Position numbers and translations under genes: made by a program. A stretch of DNA of 64,000 nt from Bacteroidales bacterium (GTDB lineage: Bacteria > Bacteroidota > Bacteroidia > Bacteroidales > Tenuifilaceae), in NCBI GenBank assembly GCA_003818205.1, contig RPRQ01000011.1, positions 1-64,000 on the forward strand, written 5' to 3'. The stretch's first letter is position 1. The number at the start of each line of letters is the position of its first letter. Shown piece after piece: positions 44,514 through 53,360 of the stretch. The notes under the pieces were generated by a model. The model was not told the DNA's origin. It saw only the letters and a program-made list of their open reading frames with translations, and made no database searches.

Positions 44514-44542
44514 CCCTACGAGGGTTCAGAACCCTCGTAGGG
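44514..44542. terminator. Bidirectional terminator, hydrolase / speA
   Basis: CCCTACGAGGGTT (44514-44526) and AACCCTCGTAGGG (44530-44542) form a perfect 13-bp stem with a 3-nt loop between two convergent genes. Confidence 0.75.
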
Positions 44543-44558
44543 CTAACAAGGCTTTTAT

Positions 44559-46451
44559 TTACTCTAAATAGGTATATCCATACAATCCCGAGCGGTAATT
44601 TGAAAGGAATTCTTTTCCTTCCTCTAAAGTAATTGTCCCTGCTTTAACAGAGCTGGTTACCCAGGTTTCAACGGTACGAACCATCTTTTTAGAGTTGTAC
44701 TGAACATAATCCAATACCTCGGCAACGGTTTCGCCATCGATTATCTGATCGATTTTATAGCCATTCTCATCAACCGAAACGTGTACTGCATTGGTATCGC
44801 CGAATAGATTATGTAGATCGCCCAATATCTCCTGATATGCTCCAACAAGGAACACGCCCATATAGTATGGTTCTTTCCCCTTTAATGTATGAACAGGGAG
44901 GTTGTTCGTAGAATTTTTGGTGGTGATAAAATTATCGATCTTCCCATCGGAATCGCATGTAATATCCTGGATTGTAGCAAAACGAGTTGGCTGCTCGTCG
45001 AGCCTATGGATTGGCATAATCGGGAATACCTGATCGATAGCCCAGGAATCGGGTAACGACTGAAATAGCGAGAAGTTACAGAAATACTTATCCGACAGCA
45101 TTTTTGAAAGCTGACGCAAATCGTCAGGAACATGCTTTGTTTGGGTAGCCATCATATAAACTTCACGAGCAATTGACCAGAAAAGACGTTCAATCTGCGC
45201 TCTAGTCTTGAGGTCTATCAATCCAAGGCTAAACCTATCCAAAGCCTCTTCGCGTATCTGCTGAGCATCGTGCCAGGTTTCGAGTAATCGGGGTTGGTTG
45301 ATATTATCCCAAAGCTCGTATAGCTCCTTGACCAGCTCATGATCCTGTTCATTAACGGTTTCTTCATTATCCCATTCGGGTAACGATGAGGTTTCGAGCA
45401 CCTCAAAGATGAGCATCGAATGATGGGCCGTTAACGATCGACCCGATTCGGTGATAACATTAGGATGTGGAATACCATTCTTATTGCTGGCATCAACGAA
45501 TGTGCTGATGGAGTCGTTCACATACTCCTGAATGGAGTAGTTGATACTGCTCTCGCTGTTTGATGACTTGGTTCCATCATAATCAACTCCTAGCCCACCT
45601 CCTATATCAACGAACTCAACCTTAAAGCCCATTTTCCAAAGCTGAACATAGAAATGCGATGCCTCGCGGAGAGCAACTTTAATGCGCCGAATTTTGGTTA
45701 CCTGACTCCCGATATGAAAATGAATCAAGCGCAAGCTTTCGTGCATTTTATTCTTATCGATATAATCAAGGGCTTCGAGCAACTCGCTAGAGGTTAACCC
45801 GAATTTACTCACATCGCCCCCTGAATCCTCCCATTTCCCGCTGCCCGAGCTGGCAAGCTTAATACGAATACCTATATTAGGAACAATTTTTAATCGTTTT
45901 GATATTTTATATATAAGCTTCAGCTCATTCAGCTTCTCCACAACAAGGAAGATTCGTTTACCCATCTTTTGTGCGAGAAGAGCCAGTTCAATATAATCCT
46001 CATCCTTATACCCATTGCAAATAATCAACGATTCTGGATCGGTGTTAATGGCAATTACGGCGTGAAGTTCAGGTTTTGAACCCGCCTCCAAACCAATATT
46101 AAACTTTTTACCATGGCTAACAATCTCCTCAACCACAGGGCGCATCTGATTTACCTTAATCGGGTAAATAATAAAGTTTTGAGCCTTATACTCATACTCT
46201 TCTGCTGCTGACTTGAAGCAGTTAGATACTGTTATAATTCGATCATCAAGAATATCGGGAAAACGGATCAGCATTGGCGCCGATACATCGGAGAGCATCA
46301 GCTCATCGAGCAGCTCCTTTAAATCTACAGCATAACCATTCTTCTGCGGCGAAACGGTAACATTCCCTTTATCATTTATAGAAAAATAATCAACACCCCA
46401 ACCATTTATATTATATAGCTCAGCGGAGTCATCTATTTTCCATTTTCTCAT
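44559..46451 (-). CDS. speA: Biosynthetic arginine decarboxylase
   Basis: A 630-residue SpeA-type enzyme, the usual length. The PLP lysine (Lys99) lies in IIYPIKVNQMRPVVEEI. Further family marks are KRLKIVPNIGIRIKLAS, LIHFHIGSQV near 243-252, FVDIGGGLGVDYDGTKS near 280-296, and the C-terminal PYYMGVFLVGAYQEILGDLHNLFGD. It turns arginine into agmatine for polyamine synthesis. It appears monocistronic; the next minus-strand gene upstream starts at 47354 and ends 100 bp away. Confidence 0.93.
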   Translation of the reverse strand: MRKWKIDDSAELYNINGWGVDYFSINDKGNVTVSPQKNGYAVDLKELLDELMLSDVSAPMLIRFPDILDDRIITVSNCFKSAAEEYEYKAQNFIIYPIKVNQMRPVVEEIVSHGKKFNIGLEAGSKPELHAVIAINTDPESLIICNGYKDEDYIELALLAQKMGKRIFLVVEKLNELKLIYKISKRLKIVPNIGIRIKLASSGSGKWEDSGGDVSKFGLTSSELLEALDYIDKNKMHESLRLIHFHIGSQVTKIRRIKVALREASHFYVQLWKMGFKVEFVDIGGGLGVDYDGTKSSNSESSINYSIQEYVNDSISTFVDASNKNGIPHPNVITESGRSLTAHHSMLIFEVLETSSLPEWDNEETVNEQDHELVKELYELWDNINQPRLLETWHDAQQIREEALDRFSLGLIDLKTRAQIERLFWSIAREVYMMATQTKHVPDDLRQLSKMLSDKYFCNFSLFQSLPDSWAIDQVFPIMPIHRLDEQPTRFATIQDITCDSDGKIDNFITTKNSTNNLPVHTLKGKEPYYMGVFLVGAYQEILGDLHNLFGDTNAVHVSVDENGYKIDQIIDGETVAEVLDYVQYNSKKMVRTVETWVTSSVKAGTITLEEGKEFLSNYRSGLYGYTYLE

Positions 46452-46553
46452 CGTAGTAATTATGTTAGGGTTAGCAAATTATCTTTTCTGAAAAATTATG
46501 CGAATATATCTATTGTTGTTAAATAAATTGCGATTTCTGAGCTAAATGCAAAA

Positions 46554-47354
46554 CTATTTTGTTTTACTTAAACCCCACAAATCTAAATTGATACTCGATT
46601 CAACCTTTTCTTCAATGCTATTGGGCAAATACTTATAGAAGTCAAGGTTCGAATAATGCTCAACGCTATCGATGGATACTGCAAAATTTACGATTGGATC
46701 GCTTACCTTTTTATTTGGGAAAATAAAACCGATCCCTTCATAGGTTGAGCCAAAATAGATTACAATCGTTTTGTAGTAATAGCCTGGTACGGTAACGCTA
46801 TCGGGGCCAATTCTCTTGATATTATTCTTGAACACAGGACCAACATAAACCTTTACTGAATCAAACTTCACCGCCCAATCGCGAACCTTTTCCTCCAACT
46901 TCTTCCAAGCACCACGATTAAACGAAGGCTCCTGTGGGCTGATATTGCTAAAATAAAAAGTTTCTTTCATGGCTTCGGGCGACCAGCTCATATCCGCTGC
47001 AGGCAGCATATGACCCTTATCGTAGCCCGATTTAAGGTAATCGATATCATCAGCGGTTTTCGAAGTCACCAACGGATCGGGGATAAAGTTATTTGAGCGA
47101 TGCTCACTCCCTCCCACATACTCATTGCGCAGGGTATAGCAAACCCATGCGGGTTGCTCATGCTCCTCGCTGTAGGCAAGGGTGAAGTATTTGTGCTTTA
47201 CAATTTGATATTTTTCTTGGTTTGATTGTATAACCTGCGTATTGACTGCTTTAGCCTTACTTCTTGAAGGTATAGGTTTACAGGTTACATAAAAATAGAC
47301 GATAAAACCAATGAGTATCGTTATAGTGAATATAGAGATGAATTTTTTAGTCAT
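46554..47354 (-). CDS. DNA/RNA non-specific endonuclease (NUC family)
   Basis: A 266-residue beta-beta-alpha-metal endonuclease. An N-terminal signal-anchor (FISIFTITILIGFIVYFYV) points to secretion or periplasmic anchoring. The active site is YDKGHMLPAADMS (His115; the family's DRGH is DKGH here) and the metal Asn lies in SNISPQEPSFNRGAW near 146. The family degrades DNA and RNA, probably for nutrition outside the cytoplasm. Upstream, a 412-bp repeat element separates it from the AlaX-like gene. Confidence 0.88.
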   Translation of the reverse strand: MTKKFISIFTITILIGFIVYFYVTCKPIPSRSKAKAVNTQVIQSNQEKYQIVKHKYFTLAYSEEHEQPAWVCYTLRNEYVGGSEHRSNNFIPDPLVTSKTADDIDYLKSGYDKGHMLPAADMSWSPEAMKETFYFSNISPQEPSFNRGAWKKLEEKVRDWAVKFDSVKVYVGPVFKNNIKRIGPDSVTVPGYYYKTIVIYFGSTYEGIGFIFPNKKVSDPIVNFAVSIDSVEHYSNLDFYKYLPNSIEEKVESSINLDLWGLSKTK

Positions 47355-47400
47355 GTTATTCGTATTCTTAAGTTTTACTTTTGAGCGCTGATCTATGATT

Positions 47401-47812
47401 AACGTGAGTTCGATTTAAGAAATGATAGTAATACTCTAAATTGTAATTTGTTACAAGTTTATCATATGGTATTGGAATGATGCCTGCCTGCCGCCTGCCT
47501 GCCGGTAGGCAGGGTAGGCAGGGAATACTGGAACTGGAGCGTAGCGGAACTCGACGAAGTCAATAATGGGGTTTCTTCTAACTTTTTTCTTCCCTGTCTG
47601 CCGACTTTGCTCCGCTGAAGCTATGCGAAAGCGATGCAGTCAGGCAATATTGGCTCCGCCGAACTTCGTTTCCATTTTTCCATTATTGGCTACGCCGAAC
47701 TAGCTTCGCTGAGCTCACTACGTTCGGTTCGCAAACTCGGTTCCATTTCTCCCCTCAAAGTAAAATAATGATAACATAGCACTTAAATTGTTTCTTACAT
47801 CGAACTGACGTT
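47401..47812. mobile_element. TIR-bounded element, family 2, copy 1
   Basis: The left end AACGTGAGTTCGATTTAAGAA (47401-47421) and the right end TTCTTACATCGAACTGACGTT (47792-47812) are inverted with two mismatches. The same ends bound the element at 50798-51003. The interior has the 20-bp REP-like palindrome and GC-rich inverted bits, with no gene. It fills the 456-bp gap between nuclease and AlaX-like genes; the AlaX-like stop codon lies partly in its right end. Confidence 0.65.
47494..47513 (+). repeat. REP-like 20-bp palindrome, copy 2
   Basis: An exact second copy of CCTGCCTGCCGGTAGGCAGG, within the family 2 element and flanked by further TGCCTGCC and GTAGGCAGG units, so the palindrome is partly extended here. 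Confidence 0.7.
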
Positions 47813-48248
47813 ATATTAGTTTAAATCGCAACCTCACAACACCTTCGTTAAAATCCGAAGAAAGAATTGAAATATCACCTATTTCAGCAGTATTCGCAAC
47901 GTGAGGGCCAATGCAAGCACAGGCATCGTAATCTCCAACCCGAATAACCCTTATCTCATCGGGAGCATCGGCAGGTAGTTTGGTTAAATCAAGAAAATCA
48001 GCGGCTTGAGATTTATCCACAAACCCCTCGGTAACATTTAGATTTGAGCGAATAATGGCATTAACCTTGTCCTCAACTGCTTTAACCTCTAAAGGGGTTA
48101 GCGCTCGTCCAATACGGTAATCGCATTTCGATTTTTTACGTTCGATATGGCTATTGAAAGAACGACCACAACCGAACATCCTCACCATTGTTTGATTGAG
48201 GATATGCTCTGTGGTATGCATCCGAGGGTCGTACTGCTTTTCGCTCAT
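47811..48248 (-). CDS. AlaX-like tRNA editing domain protein
   Basis: A 145-residue stand-alone second-additional-domain (tRNA_SAD) protein. Zinc ligands of the editing site are visible as HTTEH (His11, His15) and CIGPHV (Cys112, His116), the HxxxH...CxxxH arrangement of AlaRS/ThrRS editing domains and AlaX. It should hydrolyse mischarged tRNA, probably Ser- or Gly-tRNA-Ala; no oligonucleotide-binding extra domain is present. The stop codon at 47811-47813 lies at the edge of the family 2 element, so the last codons may have been set by its insertion. Confidence 0.8.
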   Translation of the reverse strand: MSEKQYDPRMHTTEHILNQTMVRMFGCGRSFNSHIERKKSKCDYRIGRALTPLEVKAVEDKVNAIIRSNLNVTEGFVDKSQAADFLDLTKLPADAPDEIRVIRVGDYDACACIGPHVANTAEIGDISILSSDFNEGVVRLRFKLI

Positions 48249-48382
48249 AACTTTTATTTACAAAGTTATTCTTAATAACCCTACATCAAAAAAGTTTAAT
48301 CAGGTATATATGAACACATAGTCAACAACTACACCTGATAAGAATTAGCATTCAATGTCGTTTACTTAAGGTTGATAAAACG

Positions 48383-48408
48383 CTGACAGGTTCTTCGAAC
48401 TCTGTCAG
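48383..48408. repeat. Imperfect hairpin in the 48.25-48.83 kb gap
   Basis: CTGACAG and CTGTCAG with an inner GTTC/GAAC form a stem-loop resembling that at 14186-14218. The surrounding 48249-48832 gap (584 bp) has no gene; it also holds two copies of a TATCGGGAGAGA-like motif (48558, 48599), a third REP-like palindrome and a promoter box. Confidence 0.5.
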
Positions 48409-48700
48409 GTTAACCAACTTGATTGACCTTTCAGAATCGGAAGACCTGAAAGTTTCAATTGCAAAATCCTTAAATAAACGAAATTGATTAGCATTATTGT
48501 AACTATTCAGCAGTAATCGAATTGAACAAAAACCACTGAGACACAGTCCGTCTCGATGTATCGGGAGAGAGCACGGAGAACCACAACTTGTCCCGATTTA
48601 TCGGGAGAGACAATTATAAAAAAACGACCGAGTATCAAAATGCAAAAGAATCACTAACACGAAAAACATAAATATTTTCTCTGTGAAACTCTGTGCCCTC

Positions 48701-48720
48701 CCTGCCTACCGGCAGGCAGG
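48701..48720 (-). repeat. REP-like 20-bp palindrome, copy 3 (inverted)
   Basis: CCTGCCTACCGGCAGGCAGG, the exact reverse complement of the copies at 1993-2012 and 47494-47513. Confidence 0.7.
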
Positions 48721-48804
48721 CGTTTCTCCGTGGTGAATAGTTACGCATTATTAAATTTATAGTTTATTTGAGACATTATTACCCGTATCTCATATCTATT
48801 TTCA

Positions 48805-48812
48805 TACATTTG
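48805..48812 (+). promoter_or_regulatory. Candidate -7 box before the EamA gene
   Basis: TACATTTG matches TAnnTTTG exactly, 20 bp before the ATG at 48833. No good -33 element was found at the usual distance, so the call is tentative. Confidence 0.4.
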
Positions 48813-48832
48813 CATTTCTTTTCAAAGAAGCG

Positions 48833-49744
48833 ATGTTCAGTTTATCAAAAAAACGTTGGCAATGGGCAGCTATGCTGCTGTTAGCATTTATATGGGGTGG
48901 TTCTTTTATACTAATGAAAAAAGGGCTGATCTCCTTCACCCATGTTCAGGTTGCTTCCATTCGAATCTTTTTCAGCTTTATTATCCTAATCCCTTTTGCA
49001 TTAAATAGCTTAAAAAAGTTAACATCATACAACTACAAATACTTAGCGATTTCAGGTATCATTGGCAATCTTCTTCCGGCATACCTCTTCACTTTTGCCC
49101 AAACCAACATATCAAGTTCAATTGCGGGAATTCTGAATAGCCTATCTCCATTTTTCACCCTTATTGTTGGTATAATCGTTTTCAAGAATAGGCCCGGAAT
49201 TCTTCAGTATATTGGTATTTTCATTGGTCTTATCGGAGCAGTACTGCTTATCTCCAACGGAAATTTCAGCTCGTTCAGGGATATTAATATTTATGCTTTG
49301 CTCATTGTTTTTGCAACACTACTATACGGCACCAACAGTAACATAATTAGCCATCACCTTGTGGGGTTAAGCGGAATCGAAATAACCTCATTGGCATTCA
49401 TGTTCATTGGTCCCTTTGCTGGGATAGTCCTTTTCACTACCGATTTAAGCCCTGCCCTCAATTCACCCCACTTTGTAAGCAGTCTGCTTGCCATAATTGC
49501 CCTTTCGGTGTTCGGTTCAGTGCTGTCATTATTTGTTTATAATACCCTAATTCATCATACTGGAGCTCTATTCGCTACATCAGTTACCTATATTATGCCC
49601 ATATTCGCCTTGATGTGGGGAGTTCTTGACGGGGAAACGCTAGGAGCACTTCAAATTATCAGCATGCTGGTTATCCTTTTCGGGGTTTATCTGGTTAATA
49701 GCAAACTGATTAACTCAAAAATTATTAAAAGAAGTTCGAACTAA
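48833..49744 (+). CDS. EamA/DMT-family transporter
   Basis: A 303-residue membrane protein with ten predicted helices in two EamA repeats. The first repeat starts WQWAAMLLLAFIWGGSFILMKKGL, and the second starts near FRDINIYALLIVFATLLYGTNSNIISHHLVGLSG. The helix LFATSVTYIMPIFALMWGVLDGETLGALQIISMLVILFGVYLV ends it, a typical DMT finish. Such carriers export amino acids, nucleobases or other metabolites; the substrate is not predictable. It is monocistronic. Confidence 0.88.
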   Translation: MFSLSKKRWQWAAMLLLAFIWGGSFILMKKGLISFTHVQVASIRIFFSFIILIPFALNSLKKLTSYNYKYLAISGIIGNLLPAYLFTFAQTNISSSIAGILNSLSPFFTLIVGIIVFKNRPGILQYIGIFIGLIGAVLLISNGNFSSFRDINIYALLIVFATLLYGTNSNIISHHLVGLSGIEITSLAFMFIGPFAGIVLFTTDLSPALNSPHFVSSLLAIIALSVFGSVLSLFVYNTLIHHTGALFATSVTYIMPIFALMWGVLDGETLGALQIISMLVILFGVYLVNSKLINSKIIKRSSN

Positions 49745-49915
49745 GCATCCGATTCTCTTATCACTATCCCCTCCTAACCTGCTAAACATCTATTCAAATC
49801 AAAAAATTGATCGATAAAGATTTGACATTAATCCCTTTTTCATATATTTACTAGGAGTTATTTATTCCTCTCAGGATTGTAATAAATGCGTTTTTCAACC
49901 CAAAACCTTTTAACC

Positions 49916-50794
49916 ATGTCAAAACACGAAAAGGATAAAAAGCATCATGACAAGGAACATGATGATAGTAACAAACAAAAAGAGCAGGGGCACTACGAAG
50001 TGGTTGAGTCGAAGAAGGAGAAACTCGATAAACATTTTTATGAGAATGAGATAGAAAAACTCGATGTTGAATTAATCAAATTTCAGGAGTGGATTAAGTT
50101 CAAAAAGCTAAAGGTTGTGCTAATCTTCGAGGGGCGTGATGCAGCGGGCAAAGGCGGTGTTATTAAAACCATTACCGAGTGTTTAAATCCACGCTATTGC
50201 AGGGTTGTTGCGCTAGGTGTACCCACCGAGAAGGAGAAAACTCAATGGTACTTCCAACGGTATGTTCCACATCTTCCGGCAGCAGGTGAAATGGTTATTT
50301 TCGACAGGAGCTGGTATAATCGTGCAGGGGTCGAAAAGGTCATGGGGTTTTGTACAGATGAGGAGTATCTCGAATTTTTACGCTCTTGTCCTGAGTTTGA
50401 GCGTATGCTGATTCGTTCAAATATTATACTGATAAAATACTGGTTCTCGGTAAGCGACAAGGAGCAAGAAAAACGATTTCATGACAGAATTGAAGACCCA
50501 ACAAAGCACTGGAAGCTCAGCCCAATGGACGTTGAATCGCGGAATCGATGGGTTGAATACTCCAAGGCAAAAGATGAAATGTTTGCCCATTGCGATATTA
50601 AGCAAGCCCCTTGGTGGGTGGTTCATGCCGATGATAAAAAACGGGCAAGGTTAAACTGTATAAGCCATCTTCTCAGCCTCATCCCATATGAAGATTTAAC
50701 ACCCGAACCAATCAAGTTACCCCCACGTAAAGAGGATCACTCTTACGTTAGACCTCCCATAACCGATCAGAACTTTGTACCAGATATTTACTAA
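49916..50794 (+). CDS. ppk2: Polyphosphate kinase 2
   Basis: A protein of about 292 residues. The Walker A lies in VVLIFEGRDAAGKGGVIKTI, the lid segment is EKEKTQWYFQRYVPHLPAAGEMVIFDRSWYNRAGVEKVMGFC, and Walker B is IFDRSWYN. The C-terminal WWVVHADDKKRARLNCISHLL is also typical of PPK2. It transfers phosphate between polyphosphate and nucleotides. The N-terminal 30 residues are His/Lys/Asp-rich. The ATG at 49916 (MSKHEKDKKHH) fits the family better than the ATG at 49886, which adds ten residues. A 58-bp palindrome follows about 80 bp after the stop. Confidence 0.92.
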   Translation: MSKHEKDKKHHDKEHDDSNKQKEQGHYEVVESKKEKLDKHFYENEIEKLDVELIKFQEWIKFKKLKVVLIFEGRDAAGKGGVIKTITECLNPRYCRVVALGVPTEKEKTQWYFQRYVPHLPAAGEMVIFDRSWYNRAGVEKVMGFCTDEEYLEFLRSCPEFERMLIRSNIILIKYWFSVSDKEQEKRFHDRIEDPTKHWKLSPMDVESRNRWVEYSKAKDEMFAHCDIKQAPWWVVHADDKKRARLNCISHLLSLIPYEDLTPEPIKLPPRKEDHSYVRPPITDQNFVPDIY

Positions 50795-50797
50795 TTT

Positions 50798-51003
50798 AAC
50801 GTGAGTTCGATCTAAGAATGCTTGTTATATCATTATTTATTAGTGCTTTAATACATACATCATGTTTTTGGAAGACTGGAACCGAGCTTGCGAACCGATC
50901 CGGCAGCTGCCGGATCGGTTCGCAAGCTCGGTTCCATTTCTCCCAATAAAGTAAAACGCTGATAATATAGCATTAAAATTGTTTCTTACATCGAACTGAC
51001 GTT
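50798..51003. mobile_element. TIR-bounded element, family 2, copy 2
   Basis: AACGTGAGTTCGATCTAAGAA at the left and TTCTTACATCGAACTGACGTT at the right are inverted with two mismatches, the same ends as 47401-47812. AATTT is found on both sides (50793-50797 and 51004-51008), a possible 5-bp target duplication. The 206-bp interior is dominated by one 58-bp perfect palindrome. It lies between convergent ppk2 and the Wzc-like gene, whose stop codon spans its right edge. Confidence 0.7.
50878..50935. terminator. 58-bp perfect palindrome between convergent genes
   Basis: Two exact 29-bp arms meet at 50906/50907 with no loop, centred on CCGGCAGCTGCCGG and ending in GGAACCGAG/CTCGGTTCC. It would fold into a very stable hairpin in RNA from either strand and could stop transcription of both ppk2 and the Wzc-like operon. 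Confidence 0.75.
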
Positions 51004-53353
51004 AATTTACGGCAACTCGATGCAAAAATCGATTCCCCGATTTCTTTTTCTTTTCAGAATTCCCATAATGGTAACCATACCCATAGTTATAGCCATAGTA
51101 GCCATACCCAAAGTATTTTGAGCTTAAATCGTTGGCCGCAATAGCTATCTTCTTAAACTCTTTTTGTGATATGGAGTCAAGAATTTTCTCTACACTTTTT
51201 ATCCTACTATGATTAAATCTGACGATAAATAGAAGTAAATCTGCATGCTGAGCAATAATGAAGCTATCGGCAACTATGCCGATTGGAGGAGAATCAACAA
51301 TAATGATTGCATATCGTTTCTTTAATTCCCCGAGAAGTTCAATCATCCTCGGCGAATCAATAAGTTCAGTTGCATTTGGTGGCACCAAACCCGATGAAAT
51401 AAACCACAAATTCTCAACCTCCGAGCGATGAATTAACTCCTCAAGACCACTATTATTGCTTAAATAAGAGCTTAAGCCCGCTGTGTTTTTTTGTAAAAAG
51501 TGCTCTTTCTCAGGTTTCCTTAAATCGCAGTTGATAAGAATTGTTTTATGCCCTGCTAATGCAAAACTTGCTGCTACGTTTCTTGATACAAAGCTCTTCC
51601 CCTCTTTGGCAAAAGTAGATGTCACTAAAATTACCTTAGATTCTCCTCCTCCAACTATGAATTTGATGTTCGTCCTCAATAACCGGTATGAGTCGGTAAA
51701 AACAGAGATATGTTCTTGGTTAACAACAAACGGTCCTGTTAAATCCGAATGAATAAGCTCGCCAACTATTGGGTAACCAAGCCCATCGAGCTGGCTCGAA
51801 TCCTCGAATTTATCAATCAGCTGCGAACGTAAATAAATAATCAGAAAAGGCAATGCCATGCTTAAGAGAATAGCCATTAAATAATTTAATCGCTTATTGG
51901 GCGAAACAATAACCGCCCGATTCACAGAGGCATCATCTAACACCTCATTCTCAGGAAAGTTTGAAGCCGATGCAATTTGTAGCTCAGATCGCTTTTTTAA
52001 TAGAAATGTATAGATTTCATCGTTTAGCTTAAAATTGCGTTGAAACGATAGCAACTCTTTCTCTTTCTCAGGGATTTTTGAAACCTCCATCTGGTATTTA
52101 AGTATCCTATCATCAAGGTTCTTAATGGATATTTTAGTAGAATATATTAAGCCGTTTATGGTTTCGAGGATTGCTTTCTTTCGCTCCTCAATTCGGTAGT
52201 CAATGGCCCCTAGCATAGGGTTATCCTTTTTAGAGTTAACCGTTATCTCAGCCTTTTCAGAATAGAATTGGATAAGATCTAGTACCAATTTATTTAAAAC
52301 GCCATCGTTAATCCCCATTGATGATGGCACTACAAGTTTATTCAGCTCTAAATTCTGTGTTATCGAGCTCTTTAAGTAGTCATAATAGTTTAGGAAAATA
52401 ACAGCCTGCGCTTTATCCCTCTCTACGTCATCAAGCAGTTCATAAGCCTTCTCGGTTTGATAATCAAGATTGGTAGCTCCTTTAATACGACGAAACGCCT
52501 CAAGTTTCTCCTCGGAATAACGCAAAGAATCAGTAACATCTCCAAGCTGGTTTTCAATAAATCGGATTGTATTTAGCGCAATTAAATTTTTACGTTTCAC
52601 GCCTCTGTTTAGGAATGATAGAGAGAGTGCATCTAAGAAATCAGCAGCTCGCTGGGGCGATTGATCGTTAAATCGAATGGTAATGGTTGAAGAGTATTTT
52701 TCGTCAACAAGTTGAATCTTATTGAAACATGATATCAAAACCTCCTTTTGATTTAGTGCAAATAGATATTTTTTACCGATTTTTTGATTTGAATTTGGGA
52801 GGATTTGAAATCGAAACGAGGTTGATTCGAAATAGGCTCCATGCTCAACAGTGTCAACTACCTGTAATTCAGATTCATGATCAGTATAGCTGATAACCAC
52901 CTTCGTTTCGTCTAACGAAAAAAGGGAAACTACAACTTTCTTGTTCTGAAAATGGGTTGAGTCAACTATAACCCGAAAGGGAGGAGGGTAAATTAATCTG
53001 GTATGAAACCCTTCCTTATACCACCAGTTAGCCTCTAAAGGAAGATTCTGTAATGCCTCTGAGGTTAAAGAGTAACTTCCTAAAACCTGCATCTCATTTC
53101 TAACCTTAAACGAGTTGGGTGAAAAGGATTGGCTAATCATCATCTGAGGATCCATAAATGTAGAACCCTCATCGTTAATCAATATTTTTGCTTCAACTTT
53201 ATAAATAGGTGTAGTAAATGAATTCCATAGAATTGCAGCAGCAATAAAAACAATAAATGAGATAAGAAACCAGTGCCAATTTCTAAAAATGATAGCTAAA
53301 ACTCTTTTAAAATCAATAGCACTCTCATCAACTTCAATTATATCGTTTTTCAT
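51002..53353 (-). CDS. Wzc-like polysaccharide co-polymerase / tyrosine autokinase
   Basis: A 783-residue protein. The N-terminal Wzz domain is bounded by membrane helices (WHFWFLISFIVFIAAAIL-like near 26-46 and NYLMAILLSMALPFLIIYL near 500). The middle is coiled coil with a GNVR segment. The C-terminal BY-kinase has Walker A VTSTFAKEGKS, Walker A' INCDLRKP and Walker B IIIVDSPPIG. The tail is a Tyr cluster (YFGYGYYGYNYGYGYHYG) for autophosphorylation. It controls chain length and export of capsule or exopolysaccharide with the Wza-like lipoprotein encoded 7 bp upstream. No glycosyltransferases follow, so the polymer genes lie elsewhere. Confidence 0.9.
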   Translation of the reverse strand: MKNDIIEVDESAIDFKRVLAIIFRNWHWFLISFIVFIAAAILWNSFTTPIYKVEAKILINDEGSTFMDPQMMISQSFSPNSFKVRNEMQVLGSYSLTSEALQNLPLEANWWYKEGFHTRLIYPPPFRVIVDSTHFQNKKVVVSLFSLDETKVVISYTDHESELQVVDTVEHGAYFESTSFRFQILPNSNQKIGKKYLFALNQKEVLISCFNKIQLVDEKYSSTITIRFNDQSPQRAADFLDALSLSFLNRGVKRKNLIALNTIRFIENQLGDVTDSLRYSEEKLEAFRRIKGATNLDYQTEKAYELLDDVERDKAQAVIFLNYYDYLKSSITQNLELNKLVVPSSMGINDGVLNKLVLDLIQFYSEKAEITVNSKKDNPMLGAIDYRIEERKKAILETINGLIYSTKISIKNLDDRILKYQMEVSKIPEKEKELLSFQRNFKLNDEIYTFLLKKRSELQIASASNFPENEVLDDASVNRAVIVSPNKRLNYLMAILLSMALPFLIIYLRSQLIDKFEDSSQLDGLGYPIVGELIHSDLTGPFVVNQEHISVFTDSYRLLRTNIKFIVGGGESKVILVTSTFAKEGKSFVSRNVAASFALAGHKTILINCDLRKPEKEHFLQKNTAGLSSYLSNNSGLEELIHRSEVENLWFISSGLVPPNATELIDSPRMIELLGELKKRYAIIIVDSPPIGIVADSFIIAQHADLLLFIVRFNHSRIKSVEKILDSISQKEFKKIAIAANDLSSKYFGYGYYGYNYGYGYHYGNSEKKKKSGNRFLHRVAVN

Positions 53354-53360
53354 ATACTTT

